Positions 18,040 to 26,375 of a DNA stretch of 64,000 nt are shown here, in pieces (within the stretch, counting starts at the first letter, position 1; each line of letters begins with the position of its first letter). Origin of the DNA: Mumia sp. Pv4-285. Its GTDB lineage: Bacteria > Actinomycetota > Actinomycetes > Propionibacteriales > Nocardioidaceae. Where the stretch lies: positions 124,001 through 188,000 of the forward strand of contig NZ_CP162023.1 in NCBI RefSeq assembly GCF_041320275.1, given 5' to 3'. The notes under the pieces are model-generated. The model was not told where the DNA came from and did not search any database. It saw nothing but the letters and a program-made list of their open reading frames with translations. A program made the translations under genes and the position numbers.

Positions 18040-19242
18040 TCAGCGGAACGCCGGCTGCCCCGTCAGCGCCTGGCCCAGCACGAGCGTGTGCATCTCGGTC
18101 GTGCCCTCGTACGTCAGCACGGACTCGAGGTTGTTCATGTGGCGGATGACGGGATACTCCAGCGAGATCCCGTTCGCGCCGAGGATCGTGCGGGCGGTCC
18201 GGCAGATCTCCAAGGCCTCGCGGACGTTGTTCAGCTTGCCGAGGCTGACCTGCTCCGGGCGCAGCCGTCCGGCGTCCTTGCGGCGGCCGAGATGCAGCGC
18301 GAGCATGACGCCCTTCGTGTACTCGACGGCCATGTTCGCGAGCTTCTCCTGCGTCAGCTGGAAGCCGCTGATCGGACGGCCGAACTGCTCCCGCTCACCG
18401 GCGTACGAAAGCGCGGACGCGAACGCGGACCGTGCCGCTCCCATCGCGCCCCAGACGATGCCGTACCGCGCCTCGTTCAGGCACGACAACGGCCCGCGGA
18501 GCCCGGTCACGTCGGGCAGGACGGCATCGGCCGGCAGACGTACGCCGTCGAGCACGATCTCACCGGTGACCGAGGCCCGCAGCGACATCTTGTGCTTGAT
18601 CTCGGGCGCCGAGAAGCCGGACGTGCTCGTGGGGACGACGAAGCCGCGGATGTCGGCGGGGTCGTCAGACGTCTGGGCCCACACGACCGCGACGTCGGCG
18701 ACGGGCGCGTTGGTGATCCACATCTTGCGGCCGTCGAGGACCCAGTCGCCGCCGGCGTCGCGACGCGCGCGGGTCCGCATGCCGCCGGGGTCGGAGCCCT
18801 GGTCCGGCTCCGTCAGGCCGAAGCATCCGATGGCGTCGCCGGCGGCCATCCGCGGGAGCCAGGTCTCCTTCTGGTCCTCGCTTCCCCACCGCCAGATCGC
18901 GTACATCGCCAGCGACCCCTGCACCGACACCAGCGAGCGCAGCCCGGAGTCGGTGGCTTCGAGCTCGAGGCACGCGAGGCCGTACTCGGTCGCGCTCATG
19001 CCGGCGCAGCCGTATCCCTCGAGGTGCATGCCGAGGACGCCGAGCGCCCCGAGCTCCTTGGTGAGGCCACGGATGTCGGGGATCTCGCCGCGCTCGAACC
19101 AGTCCGCGACGTACGGGTCGACGCGCTCCGCGCAGAGGTGCCGTACGGAGTCGCGGACCGCGAGCTCGTCGGCGCTGAGGAGGTCGTCGATGCCGGCGGG
19201 ATCCATCGGGTCGAACGCGGGCAGGCGGGAGGTGGTGCTCAT
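18040..19242 (-). CDS. Glutaryl-CoA dehydrogenase-type acyl-CoA dehydrogenase
   Basis: A 400-residue FAD-dependent acyl-CoA dehydrogenase. The FAD/substrate region CFGLTEPDQGSDPGGMRTRA, KMWITNAPVADVAVVWA and the catalytic Glu in the C-terminal LESVLTYEGTTEMH are all present; the TYEGT glutamate position and the HTLVLGQALTG tail match the glutaryl-CoA dehydrogenase subgroup, which oxidises and decarboxylates glutaryl-CoA to crotonyl-CoA. The ATG at 19242 overlaps the CoA-transferase stop (ATGA). The neighbouring class III CoA-transferase could make glutaryl-CoA from glutarate. The subgroup call rests on recalled motifs plus context. Confidence 0.85.
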   Translation of the reverse strand: MSTTSRLPAFDPMDPAGIDDLLSADELAVRDSVRHLCAERVDPYVADWFERGEIPDIRGLTKELGALGVLGMHLEGYGCAGMSATEYGLACLELEATDSGLRSLVSVQGSLAMYAIWRWGSEDQKETWLPRMAAGDAIGCFGLTEPDQGSDPGGMRTRARRDAGGDWVLDGRKMWITNAPVADVAVVWAQTSDDPADIRGFVVPTSTSGFSAPEIKHKMSLRASVTGEIVLDGVRLPADAVLPDVTGLRGPLSCLNEARYGIVWGAMGAARSAFASALSYAGEREQFGRPISGFQLTQEKLANMAVEYTKGVMLALHLGRRKDAGRLRPEQVSLGKLNNVREALEICRTARTILGANGISLEYPVIRHMNNLESVLTYEGTTEMHTLVLGQALTGQPAFR

Positions 19243-20390
19243 CGGGTCTCCGTATCGTCCGCCAGCCAGCGGCGGATCTCGTCGTCGTGCTGTCCGAGAC
19301 CCGGTGGCGCGGTCGGCGTCACCGGGGTGCTGCGTGAGTACGTGATGGGGTGGCGCACCTGCGCGGGGTGGCCGTCGCCGACCTCCACGGTCGGCTCGAG
19401 GCCCAGTTCGCGGGCGCGCGCGAGAGCGGCGCCGATGTCGCCGACCTCGCCGACCGGGACGTCCGCGTCGGACAGCCGCTGCTGCCAGGCGGCCGCCGTG
19501 TCGGCAGCGAGCGCCTCCTCCAGGACCGCCACGAGGTCGCTGCGGTGAGCGACACGCGCTCCGTTGGTGGCGAAGCGGTGGTCGTCGGCGAGCTCAGGCC
19601 GACCGATCCCCTTGCACAGCCGCGCGAACTGGCCGTCGTTGCCGCACGCGACCGCGAGGGTCCCGTCGGCGCAGTGCAGGATCTCGTACGGCGCGATCGA
19701 GGGGTGCTGGTTGCCCATCCGGCCGGGTGAGCGACCGGTCGTGAGGTAGCTCGACGCCTGGTTGACGAGCGAGCCGAGGAGGCTCGAGAGCAGGTTCACC
19801 TCGACCCGCTGCCCGCGGCCGCTTCGCTCGCGCTCGGCGAGGGCGGCCATGACGCCGATGACGGCGTCCTTGCCGGTCAGCACGTCCACGAGCGCGACGC
19901 CGGCCTTGGTCGGGTCGCCGTCGGGATCGCCGGTGATACTCATCAACCCGCCCACGGCCTGCACCACGAAGTCGTACCCCGGCATCTCCGCGCCGGCGCC
20001 GCTGCCGAATCCGGTGATCGAGCAGTAGACGAGGCCGGGGTTGTCGGCGCTCACGGTGTCGTAGCCGAGGCCGAGCCGGTCGAGCGCGCCGGTGCGGAAG
20101 TTCTCGACGAGGACGTCGGCCCGGCGTACGAGGGTGCGCGCGAGCGCGAGGTCGCCCGCGTCGCGCAGGTCGAGGGTGACGCTGCGCTTGGTGCGGTTGG
20201 CGCTCTCGAAGTACGACGCGGTGCCGTCGGCGGTCCACGGCGGACCCCACTGCCGGGTGTCGTCGCCGGCTCCCGGTCGCTCGACCTTCACGACGGTGGC
20301 GCCGAGGTCGGCGAGCATCGAGGTCGCCATCGGTCCGGCGAGGACCCGGCTGAAGTCCGCGACGACGACCCCGTCGAGGGGTGCGCTCAC
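19239..20390 (-). CDS. CaiB/BaiF class III CoA-transferase
   Basis: A 383-residue family III CoA-transferase. It opens with LDGVVVADFSRVLAGPMATS, carries RTKRSVTLDLRDAGD, and has the catalytic Asp in the MPGYDFVVQAVGG motif (residue ~165). These enzymes move CoA between carboxylic acids, through an aspartyl-CoA intermediate. It overlaps an aldehyde dehydrogenase gene upstream (GTG start in GTGA) and the glutaryl-CoA dehydrogenase downstream (ATGA), so glutarate is the most likely acceptor, with succinyl-CoA the likely donor; this is inference from context. Confidence 0.87.
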   Translation of the reverse strand: MSAPLDGVVVADFSRVLAGPMATSMLADLGATVVKVERPGAGDDTRQWGPPWTADGTASYFESANRTKRSVTLDLRDAGDLALARTLVRRADVLVENFRTGALDRLGLGYDTVSADNPGLVYCSITGFGSGAGAEMPGYDFVVQAVGGLMSITGDPDGDPTKAGVALVDVLTGKDAVIGVMAALAERERSGRGQRVEVNLLSSLLGSLVNQASSYLTTGRSPGRMGNQHPSIAPYEILHCADGTLAVACGNDGQFARLCKGIGRPELADDHRFATNGARVAHRSDLVAVLEEALAADTAAAWQQRLSDADVPVGEVGDIGAALARARELGLEPTVEVGDGHPAQVRHPITYSRSTPVTPTAPPGLGQHDDEIRRWLADDTETR

Positions 20391-21883
20391 GGGAGCACCA
20401 GTCGGCCGTCGACGCGCCGCGGGATCCCCCACGGGTTGTCGTCGCGCACGGGCGCGGGCAGGGCGGGGTCGGGCACGGACTGGTAGGTCACCGGGCGGGT
20501 GAACCGCGTGAGCGCCGCGGCGCCGACCGACGTCGCCGTCGGGTCGGAGGTCGCGGGCCAGGGGCCGCCGTGGTGCTGAGCCCACGTGTACGAGACACCG
20601 GTCGGGAAGTCGCCGACCGTCACCCGGCCGGCCTTCGTGGTGAGCTGCGCCAGCGTGCCGGGAAGGTCGGGGTCCTCGTCGCCCTCGGCCATGATCGCCG
20701 CGGCGAGCGTGCCCTGGAGAGCACCGACCGTACGCGCGAGCGCCTCGCCGTCGTCGTACTCCGCCACCAGTGCCACCGGGCCGAAGCACTCCTCGAGCAG
20801 ACGGCTCCCGGGCTCGAGGGCGTCCAGGGGTACGGACAGGACGGTGGAGGCCACGGACCAGCCGGCGTCCGGGCCGTCGACCTGTGCGACGACCTCGGCG
20901 CCGGCGTCGACGAGCTCGCGTACGCCCGTGCTGGCCGCCTCGGCGATGCCCTGCGTGAGCGACCAACCCTGCGGAGACGCCTCCCGGAGCGCTTCGGCGA
21001 CCGCCTCAGCGGCGCCCGAGCCGCGGGGCGCGAGCATGAGGCCGGGCTTCGTGCAGAACTGGCCGGTGCCGAGCGTGAACGAGCCGACGAAGCCGGAGGC
21101 GATCTCGCTGAGGCGCGCCTGCGCTGCCGCAGCGGTGACGACGACCGGGTTGACGGTGCCCATCTCGGCGAACACCGGGATCGGCACGTCACGCTTCTCG
21201 GCCGCGTCGCGCAGCGCCATGCCCGCGCGCTGCGAGCCGGTGAACGCGACGGCCGTGATCTGCGGCGCCTCGACGAGCCGTACGCCGGCGTCGAAGCCGT
21301 GCACGATCCCGAAGACGCCTTCGGGCGCGCCGGCGTCGCGCAGCGCCTCCGTCACGAGGGCGCCGAGGCGACGGCTCAGCAGCGGGTGCGCGGGGTGTCC
21401 CTTGACCACGACCGGGCAGCCCGCGGCGAGCGCGGACGCGGTGTCGTTGCCGAGCACGCTGAAGGCGAACGGGAAGTTGCTCGCACCGAAGACCGCGACC
21501 GGGCCGCGTGGCACGTTGACCCGCACCAGGGCAGGGTTCGCGCCGGCGGCGTGGTCGATCGTGGCGCCGAGGTAGGACCCCTCGACCGCGACGTCGGCGT
21601 AGAAGCGGAGCTGCCCCGCGGTCCGGCCGACCTCGCCCTCCAGGCGCTTCCGTCCGAGCGCTGTCTCGGAGTCCGCGAGGTCCACGAGCTCGTCTCGCGC
21701 CGCTTCGAGCGCGTCGGCGATCGCCCCCGACCAGCGCGCCCGCTCCGTCGGCGGCACCGCGGCCACCTCCGTCGCGCACGCCGCCGCCGCCGCGACGATC
21801 GCGTCCACCTCGGCCTCCGGCGTGATCGGCACCTCGCCGTTCACGCCGCCCGTCCGCGGGTCGTACGAGACGTCAGCCGTCAT
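20387..21883 (-). CDS. Aldehyde dehydrogenase, ketoglutarate-semialdehyde type
   Basis: A 498-residue ALDH superfamily enzyme. The nucleotide region GPVAVFGASNFPFAFSVLGN, the Glu in IPVFAEMGTVNPVVV and the catalytic Cys in LGTGQFCTKPGLMLAP match the 2,5-dioxovalerate (alpha-ketoglutaric semialdehyde) dehydrogenase branch. That branch oxidises a five-carbon dialdehyde acid to 2-oxoglutarate with NAD(P). Here it heads a block with the CoA-transferase and glutaryl-CoA dehydrogenase, so glutarate semialdehyde is a possible alternative substrate. The ATG at 21883 follows a 97-nt gap that holds a nested hairpin. Confidence 0.82.
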   Translation of the reverse strand: MTADVSYDPRTGGVNGEVPITPEAEVDAIVAAAAACATEVAAVPPTERARWSGAIADALEAARDELVDLADSETALGRKRLEGEVGRTAGQLRFYADVAVEGSYLGATIDHAAGANPALVRVNVPRGPVAVFGASNFPFAFSVLGNDTASALAAGCPVVVKGHPAHPLLSRRLGALVTEALRDAGAPEGVFGIVHGFDAGVRLVEAPQITAVAFTGSQRAGMALRDAAEKRDVPIPVFAEMGTVNPVVVTAAAAQARLSEIASGFVGSFTLGTGQFCTKPGLMLAPRGSGAAEAVAEALREASPQGWSLTQGIAEAASTGVRELVDAGAEVVAQVDGPDAGWSVASTVLSVPLDALEPGSRLLEECFGPVALVAEYDDGEALARTVGALQGTLAAAIMAEGDEDPDLPGTLAQLTTKAGRVTVGDFPTGVSYTWAQHHGGPWPATSDPTATSVGAAALTRFTRPVTYQSVPDPALPAPVRDDNPWGIPRRVDGRLVLP

Positions 21884-21903
21884 CGCACACCCCCTCCCGT
21901 CCC

Positions 21904-21963
21904 CGATTTGCTGAGTTGATCAAGGAATGGCGACCCGATTTCCTTGAGGAGGTGCACAAATCG
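21904..21963. promoter_or_regulatory. Nested inverted repeats between gabT and the ketoglutarate-semialdehyde dehydrogenase gene
   Basis: An inner perfect dyad TCAAGGAA (21920-21927) / TTCCTTGA (21940-21947) lies within outer arms CGATTTG (21904-21910) / CAAATCG (21957-21963). It occupies the only sizeable gap in an otherwise overlapping minus-strand gene series. It may end the upstream transcript, act as an RNA processing site, or be an operator for the downstream block. Confidence 0.55.
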
Positions 21964-21980
21964 CGGACGGAGCGGTGACG

Positions 21981-23321
21981 TCACGACAGCCCCCGCACCC
22001 CGGCCTCGAGCACCCCGAGCGCGTCGTCGAGCAGGTCGTCGCCGATGACGAGCGGCGGGAGCAGCCGGATCACGTTGCCGTACGTGCCGCACACCAGGAC
22101 CAGCACACCCTCGGCGTGGCAGTGCTTCGCGAGCGACAGCGCGAGCCGCGGTGCGGGATCCTTCGTACCCGGCTCGACGAGCTCGATCGCGAGCATCGCC
22201 CCGCGCCCGCGGACGTCGCCGATGACGCCGCCGGTGTCGGCCCGCAGCGCCTCGAGCCGCGGCTTCACGATGCGCTCGATCTCCGCCGCTCGTGCGACCA
22301 GGCCCTCGCTCTCGATGGTCTCGATCGCCCCGAGCGCCGCCGCGCACGCGACCGGGTTGCCGGCGTACGTGCCGCCGATCCCGCCCGGCGCGACGGCGTC
22401 CATGATCTCGGCGCGCCCCGTGACCGCGGACAGCGGCATGCCGCCCGCGAGCGCCTTCGCGGTCGTCACGATGTCGGGCACGATGCCCTCGTGCTCGCTG
22501 GCGAACATGCGGCCGGTCCGTGCGAACCCGGTCTGCACCTCGTCGGCGACGAAGAGGATGCCGTGCTCGTGCGCGAACTCGACGACCGCCGGCAGGAACC
22601 CCTCGGCCGGCACGATGAAGCCGCCCTCGCCCTGGATCGGCTCGGCCACGATCGCGGCGACGTTGTGCGCGCCGATCTGTGTGAGCACGATGTCCTTGAG
22701 CTTCGCCAGCGCGTCCGCCGCGCACGCCTTCTCGTCTCCGTCGTAGCGGTACGGGTACGCCATCGGCGCGCGGTAGACCTCCGGCGCGTACGGCCCGAAG
22801 CCCTCCTTGTACGGCACGTTCTTCGCCGTCATCGTCATCGTCATCAGGGTGCGCCCGTGGTACGCGTGGTCGAGCACCACGACCGCGGGACGCCCCGTGG
22901 CGGCACGCGCGATCTTCACCGCGTTCTCCACCGCCTCCGCGCCGGTCGAGAAGAGCGCGGTGCGCTTGTCGTGGTCGCCCGGCGTCAAGCGGTTGAGCGC
23001 CTCGGCCACCTCGGTGAAGCCCTCGTACTCGGTCACCATGAAGCAGGTGTGCGTGAACTTCGCCGCCTGCTCCGCGACGCGCGCGACGACCTTCGGGGCA
23101 GCCGCACCGACGCTGGTCACGGCGATCCCGGACCCCAGGTCGATGATCTGGTTGCCGTCCACGTCGACCAGCAGCGCACCGTCGGCGTGGTCGACGAACA
23201 CGGGCAGCGTGATGCCGAAACCTCGTGCCACCTGCTTGGAGCGGGCCTCGTGCAGCGCTTCCGAGCGCGGGCCCGGGATCGCGGTCTTGAGGAGTCGCTT
23301 CTGCTCGGTCATCGTCATCAT
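21981..23321 (-). CDS. gabT: 4-aminobutyrate (or 5-aminovalerate) aminotransferase
   Basis: A 446-residue class III PLP-dependent aminotransferase. The cofactor loop FSTGAEAVENAVKIAR, the aromatic/His pair DHAYHGRTLMTM, the PLP Asp in LFVADEVQTGFARTG and the Schiff-base Lys in TTAKALAGGMPLSAVTG are all present. It transfers the amino group of GABA to 2-oxoglutarate, giving succinic semialdehyde and glutamate; GabT enzymes often take 5-aminovalerate too. ATG at 23321 overlaps the upstream dehydrogenase stop; two more in-frame ATGs follow at 23318 and 23312. The five-carbon enzymes next door make a dual C4/C5 role plausible. Confidence 0.93.
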   Translation of the reverse strand: MMTMTEQKRLLKTAIPGPRSEALHEARSKQVARGFGITLPVFVDHADGALLVDVDGNQIIDLGSGIAVTSVGAAAPKVVARVAEQAAKFTHTCFMVTEYEGFTEVAEALNRLTPGDHDKRTALFSTGAEAVENAVKIARAATGRPAVVVLDHAYHGRTLMTMTMTAKNVPYKEGFGPYAPEVYRAPMAYPYRYDGDEKACAADALAKLKDIVLTQIGAHNVAAIVAEPIQGEGGFIVPAEGFLPAVVEFAHEHGILFVADEVQTGFARTGRMFASEHEGIVPDIVTTAKALAGGMPLSAVTGRAEIMDAVAPGGIGGTYAGNPVACAAALGAIETIESEGLVARAAEIERIVKPRLEALRADTGGVIGDVRGRGAMLAIELVEPGTKDPAPRLALSLAKHCHAEGVLVLVCGTYGNVIRLLPPLVIGDDLLDDALGVLEAGVRGLS

Positions 23322-24763
23322 CCTTCGAGGTTGGCCATCACGTGCTTGATCCGCGTGTAGTCCTCCAGGCCGTACATCGACAGGTCCTTGCCGTACCCGG
23401 AGTGCTTGAATCCACCATGCGGCATCTCCGCGACGAGCGGGATGTGGGTGTTGATCCAGACGCAGCCGAAGTCGAGCGCGTTGGACATGCGCAGCCCGCG
23501 ACCGAGGTCCTTGGTCCACACCGACGACGCGAGCGCGTACGGCACGCCGTTCGCCTTCGCGATGGCCTCGTCCTCGTGCTCGAAGGTCTGGACGGTGATG
23601 ACGGGGCCGAAGATCTCGCTCTGGATCAGCTCGTCCTCCTGCTGCAGGCCGTCGATGACCGTGGGCTCGATGAAGAAGCCGCGGTCGCCCTGGCGCTGGC
23701 CGCCGGTGGTGACGGTCGCGTGGTCGGGCACGCGGTCCAGGAAGCCGAGGACGCGCTCGAGCTGGTTGGCGTTGTTGACCGGCGGGACCCAGACGTCCTC
23801 GTCGTGACGACCCTTCTCGTACGAGGTGGCAGCGCCCTTAGCCTGCTCGGTGAGCGCGGCCACGAAGTCGTCGTGGACCCGAGGGTGGACGAGCACGCGC
23901 GTGGCCGCGGTGCAGTCCTGGCCGGCGTTGAAGTAGCCCGCCATCGCGATGCCCTCGGCCGCCGCAGCGATGTCGGCGTCGTCGAACACCACGACCGGCG
24001 CCTTGCCGCCGAGCTCGAGGTGCACCCGCTTGAGGTCGTTCGACGCCGCAGCCGCGACCTGGCGCCCTGCACCCACCGAGCCGGTGATCGACACCATCGC
24101 CGGCGTCGGGTGGGAGACGACGGCAGCCCCGGTCGTACGGTCGCCGCAGACCACGTTGAGCACGCCCGGCGGGAGGAACTCGGCCGCGATCTCGGCCATC
24201 ATCACCGTCGACACCGGCGTGGTGTCGCTCGGCTTGAGGACGACCGTGTTGCCTGCCGCGAGGGCCGGGGCGAACTTCCAGACGGCCATCATCATCGGGT
24301 AGTTCCACGGCGCCACCTGGCCGACGACACCGACGGGCTCGCGCCGGATCCAGGACGTGTGCCCCGCCATGTACTCGCCGGACGCGCGCCCCTCGAGGAC
24401 GCGCGCCGCCCCGGCGAAGAAGCGGATCTGGTCGACCATCGGCGGGATCTCCTCCGCCATGGTCACCGGCACGACCTTGCCGGTGTTGCGGCTCTCCGCC
24501 TCGACCAGCTCCTCCGCACGCTTCTCGATCGCGTCGGCGATCTTGAGGATGGCCTGCTGGCGCTCCGACGGCGTCGTGCGTCGCCAGGTGTCGAACGCCT
24601 TGGCCGCCGACTCGTACGCGAGGTCGACGTCGGCCTGCCCGGACAGCGGTGCGTCGCCGTACTTCTCGCCGGTGGTCGGGTCGACGAGGTCGGTACGCCG
24701 CCCGTCGCGGGTGTCGACGAGCGCGCCGTCGACGAAGTTCTGGACGTGAACGGTGTCGGTCAT
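23318..24763 (-). CDS. Gamma-aminobutyraldehyde dehydrogenase
   Basis: A 481-residue NAD-dependent ALDH. Key sites are visible: APWNYPMMMAVWKFAPALAAG (Asn of the oxyanion site), SITGSVGAGRQVA, LELGGKAPVVVFDDAD (general base Glu), GYFNAGQDCTAATR (catalytic Cys) and EIFGPVITV. The FNAGQDCTA context matches aminobutyraldehyde dehydrogenases of putrescine breakdown (PatD/YdcW group), which form GABA for the adjacent GabT. ATG at 24763 overlaps the permease stop (ATGA). Confidence 0.9.
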   Translation of the reverse strand: MTDTVHVQNFVDGALVDTRDGRRTDLVDPTTGEKYGDAPLSGQADVDLAYESAAKAFDTWRRTTPSERQQAILKIADAIEKRAEELVEAESRNTGKVVPVTMAEEIPPMVDQIRFFAGAARVLEGRASGEYMAGHTSWIRREPVGVVGQVAPWNYPMMMAVWKFAPALAAGNTVVLKPSDTTPVSTVMMAEIAAEFLPPGVLNVVCGDRTTGAAVVSHPTPAMVSITGSVGAGRQVAAAASNDLKRVHLELGGKAPVVVFDDADIAAAAEGIAMAGYFNAGQDCTAATRVLVHPRVHDDFVAALTEQAKGAATSYEKGRHDEDVWVPPVNNANQLERVLGFLDRVPDHATVTTGGQRQGDRGFFIEPTVIDGLQQEDELIQSEIFGPVITVQTFEHEDEAIAKANGVPYALASSVWTKDLGRGLRMSNALDFGCVWINTHIPLVAEMPHGGFKHSGYGKDLSMYGLEDYTRIKHVMANLEG

Positions 24764-26259
24764 GCGGAGTCTCCTTGGTACGGGGTGGTCACGGACGCGG
24801 CGTCGCCGTGGGCGGCGTCGGAGTGGCGGTACGGCTTGGCGATGAGCATGTAGACGAGGCCGACGCCGACGACGACCGCGGCGCCGAGGGCGACGATCCA
24901 GTTGTCGTACCAGGGCGCCTCGGGGGTGCGGGGCCAGATCATGTTGATCGAGGCGAGCAGCTGGTACGCGAGGGCCGCGGCGGTCACGAGCAGCCCCCAG
25001 CGGCCGAGGGTGAACTTGCCGGACGGCTTCCAGCCCTTGAGGCGAGCGCGGAGGGCAGCGAGCACGACCATCATGAAGCCGAGGTAGATGCCGAACGAGG
25101 CGAACGAGATGATCCGCACCAGCGCGTTGTCGGAGACCTGCGAGCCGAGGATGATCACGATCGGGATCAGTGCGGCCAGCGACAGCGCGTACGGCGGGAC
25201 GTGCCGCGCCTGCGAGAACTTCTTGAGGAGACGGCTCCCCGGCATCATGTCGTCGCGGGCGTACGCATAGATCATCCGGCTCGCGGCCGCCTGCAGGCTG
25301 AGCACGCAGGACAGGAACGAGATCAGCACGATCACCAGCACGACACGGAACCCGACGGACCCGAATGCGTTCTCGAGCACCGTCGAGACCGGATCAGGAT
25401 CCCCGCCGGAGAAGACGGCAGCGAAGCTCGGGACGCCGAGGAGGAGCGCGAACGTGATGAAGAAGGCCCCGGCGCCGCCGATGTAGATCGTCATCCGCAT
25501 CGCCTTCGGGATCTGGCGGCCCGGGTCCTTGACCTCCTCGGCCACGTCACCGCAGGCCTCGAAGCCGTAGAAGAGGTAGAGGCCGAGGAGCGCGGCGGCG
25601 GCGAACGCCGGGAAGTACGAGCCGCTGCCCTGCACGTCGTAGGTGTCGAACAGTGCGCCGACGCTGTGGTGGCGCTCGGTGAGGAGGACCCAGACACCGA
25701 CGACGATCGCGCCCACGAGCTCGGCGGCGAAGCCGAAGAACGCGATCTTGGCGAGCAGCTTCGTGCCGCCGAGGTTGAGCAGCGTGGTGAGCACGATCAG
25801 ACCGATCGCGCACCAGATCGTCACCGCGGTCGTCGCGTCGATCCCGAGGACGATCGCCACGAACGGCCCGGCGCCGTACGAGACGGCGGCGATCGTGACG
25901 GTGAGCGCGATCATGTAGACCCAGCCGGTCATCCAGGCCCAGCGGCGACCCCACAGGCGACGCGCCCACGGATAGACGCCGCCGGCGACGGGATACTGCG
26001 CGACGACCTCGCCGAAGACGAGCGCGACGAGCAGCTGGCCGAGCGCGGCGAGCACGATCGCCCAGATCATCGGCGGACCACCCGTGGCGAGCGAGCTGCC
26101 GAACAACGAGTAGACGCCGACGACCGGTGAGAGATAGGTGAACCCGAGGGCGAAGTTGCCCCAGAGGTTCATGTCGCGCTTGAACTCGGACTTGTAGCCG
26201 AGCGACGCGAGGTGCGCGTCGTCGGCGTCCTGGGCTGGGTCGAGATGCGATGCCGTCAC
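24760..26259 (-). CDS. APC-family amino acid/polyamine permease
   Basis: A 499-residue membrane transporter with about twelve hydrophobic helices. The N-terminal motif FALGFTYLSPVVGVYSLFG and the region GEVVAQYPVAGGVYPWARRLWG match the APC superfamily (the ACT/BAT-type subgroup that includes GABA and choline permeases), and GFEACGDVAEEVKDPGRQIPKA is the conserved cytoplasmic loop. It would import the amine or amino acid handled by the following enzymes, probably GABA or putrescine. First gene of the catabolic series and divergent from the pucR-type regulator across a ~115-nt gap that carries a palindrome. Confidence 0.9.
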   Translation of the reverse strand: MTASHLDPAQDADDAHLASLGYKSEFKRDMNLWGNFALGFTYLSPVVGVYSLFGSSLATGGPPMIWAIVLAALGQLLVALVFGEVVAQYPVAGGVYPWARRLWGRRWAWMTGWVYMIALTVTIAAVSYGAGPFVAIVLGIDATTAVTIWCAIGLIVLTTLLNLGGTKLLAKIAFFGFAAELVGAIVVGVWVLLTERHHSVGALFDTYDVQGSGSYFPAFAAAALLGLYLFYGFEACGDVAEEVKDPGRQIPKAMRMTIYIGGAGAFFITFALLLGVPSFAAVFSGGDPDPVSTVLENAFGSVGFRVVLVIVLISFLSCVLSLQAAASRMIYAYARDDMMPGSRLLKKFSQARHVPPYALSLAALIPIVIILGSQVSDNALVRIISFASFGIYLGFMMVVLAALRARLKGWKPSGKFTLGRWGLLVTAAALAYQLLASINMIWPRTPEAPWYDNWIVALGAAVVVGVGLVYMLIAKPYRHSDAAHGDAASVTTPYQGDSA

Positions 26260-26360
26260 GGGATTCTCCCTGGGAACGAGCGGTGGGGGTTGGGAGCGAC
26301 GCTAGGGGTACGGCAAGGGGTGGCGACCCTGCCGAAAGGGAGTGTGGTGAGCCGGAAAGG

Positions 26361-26375
26361 TGGACACTGTGTCCA
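26361..26375. promoter_or_regulatory. Operator-like perfect palindrome at the pucR start
   Basis: TGGACACTGTGTCCA is a perfect 7-1-7 palindrome that overlaps the translation start of the PucR-type gene and lies ~100 nt upstream of the divergent permease start. It is a strong candidate for autoregulator binding. Binding has not been shown. Confidence 0.6.
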
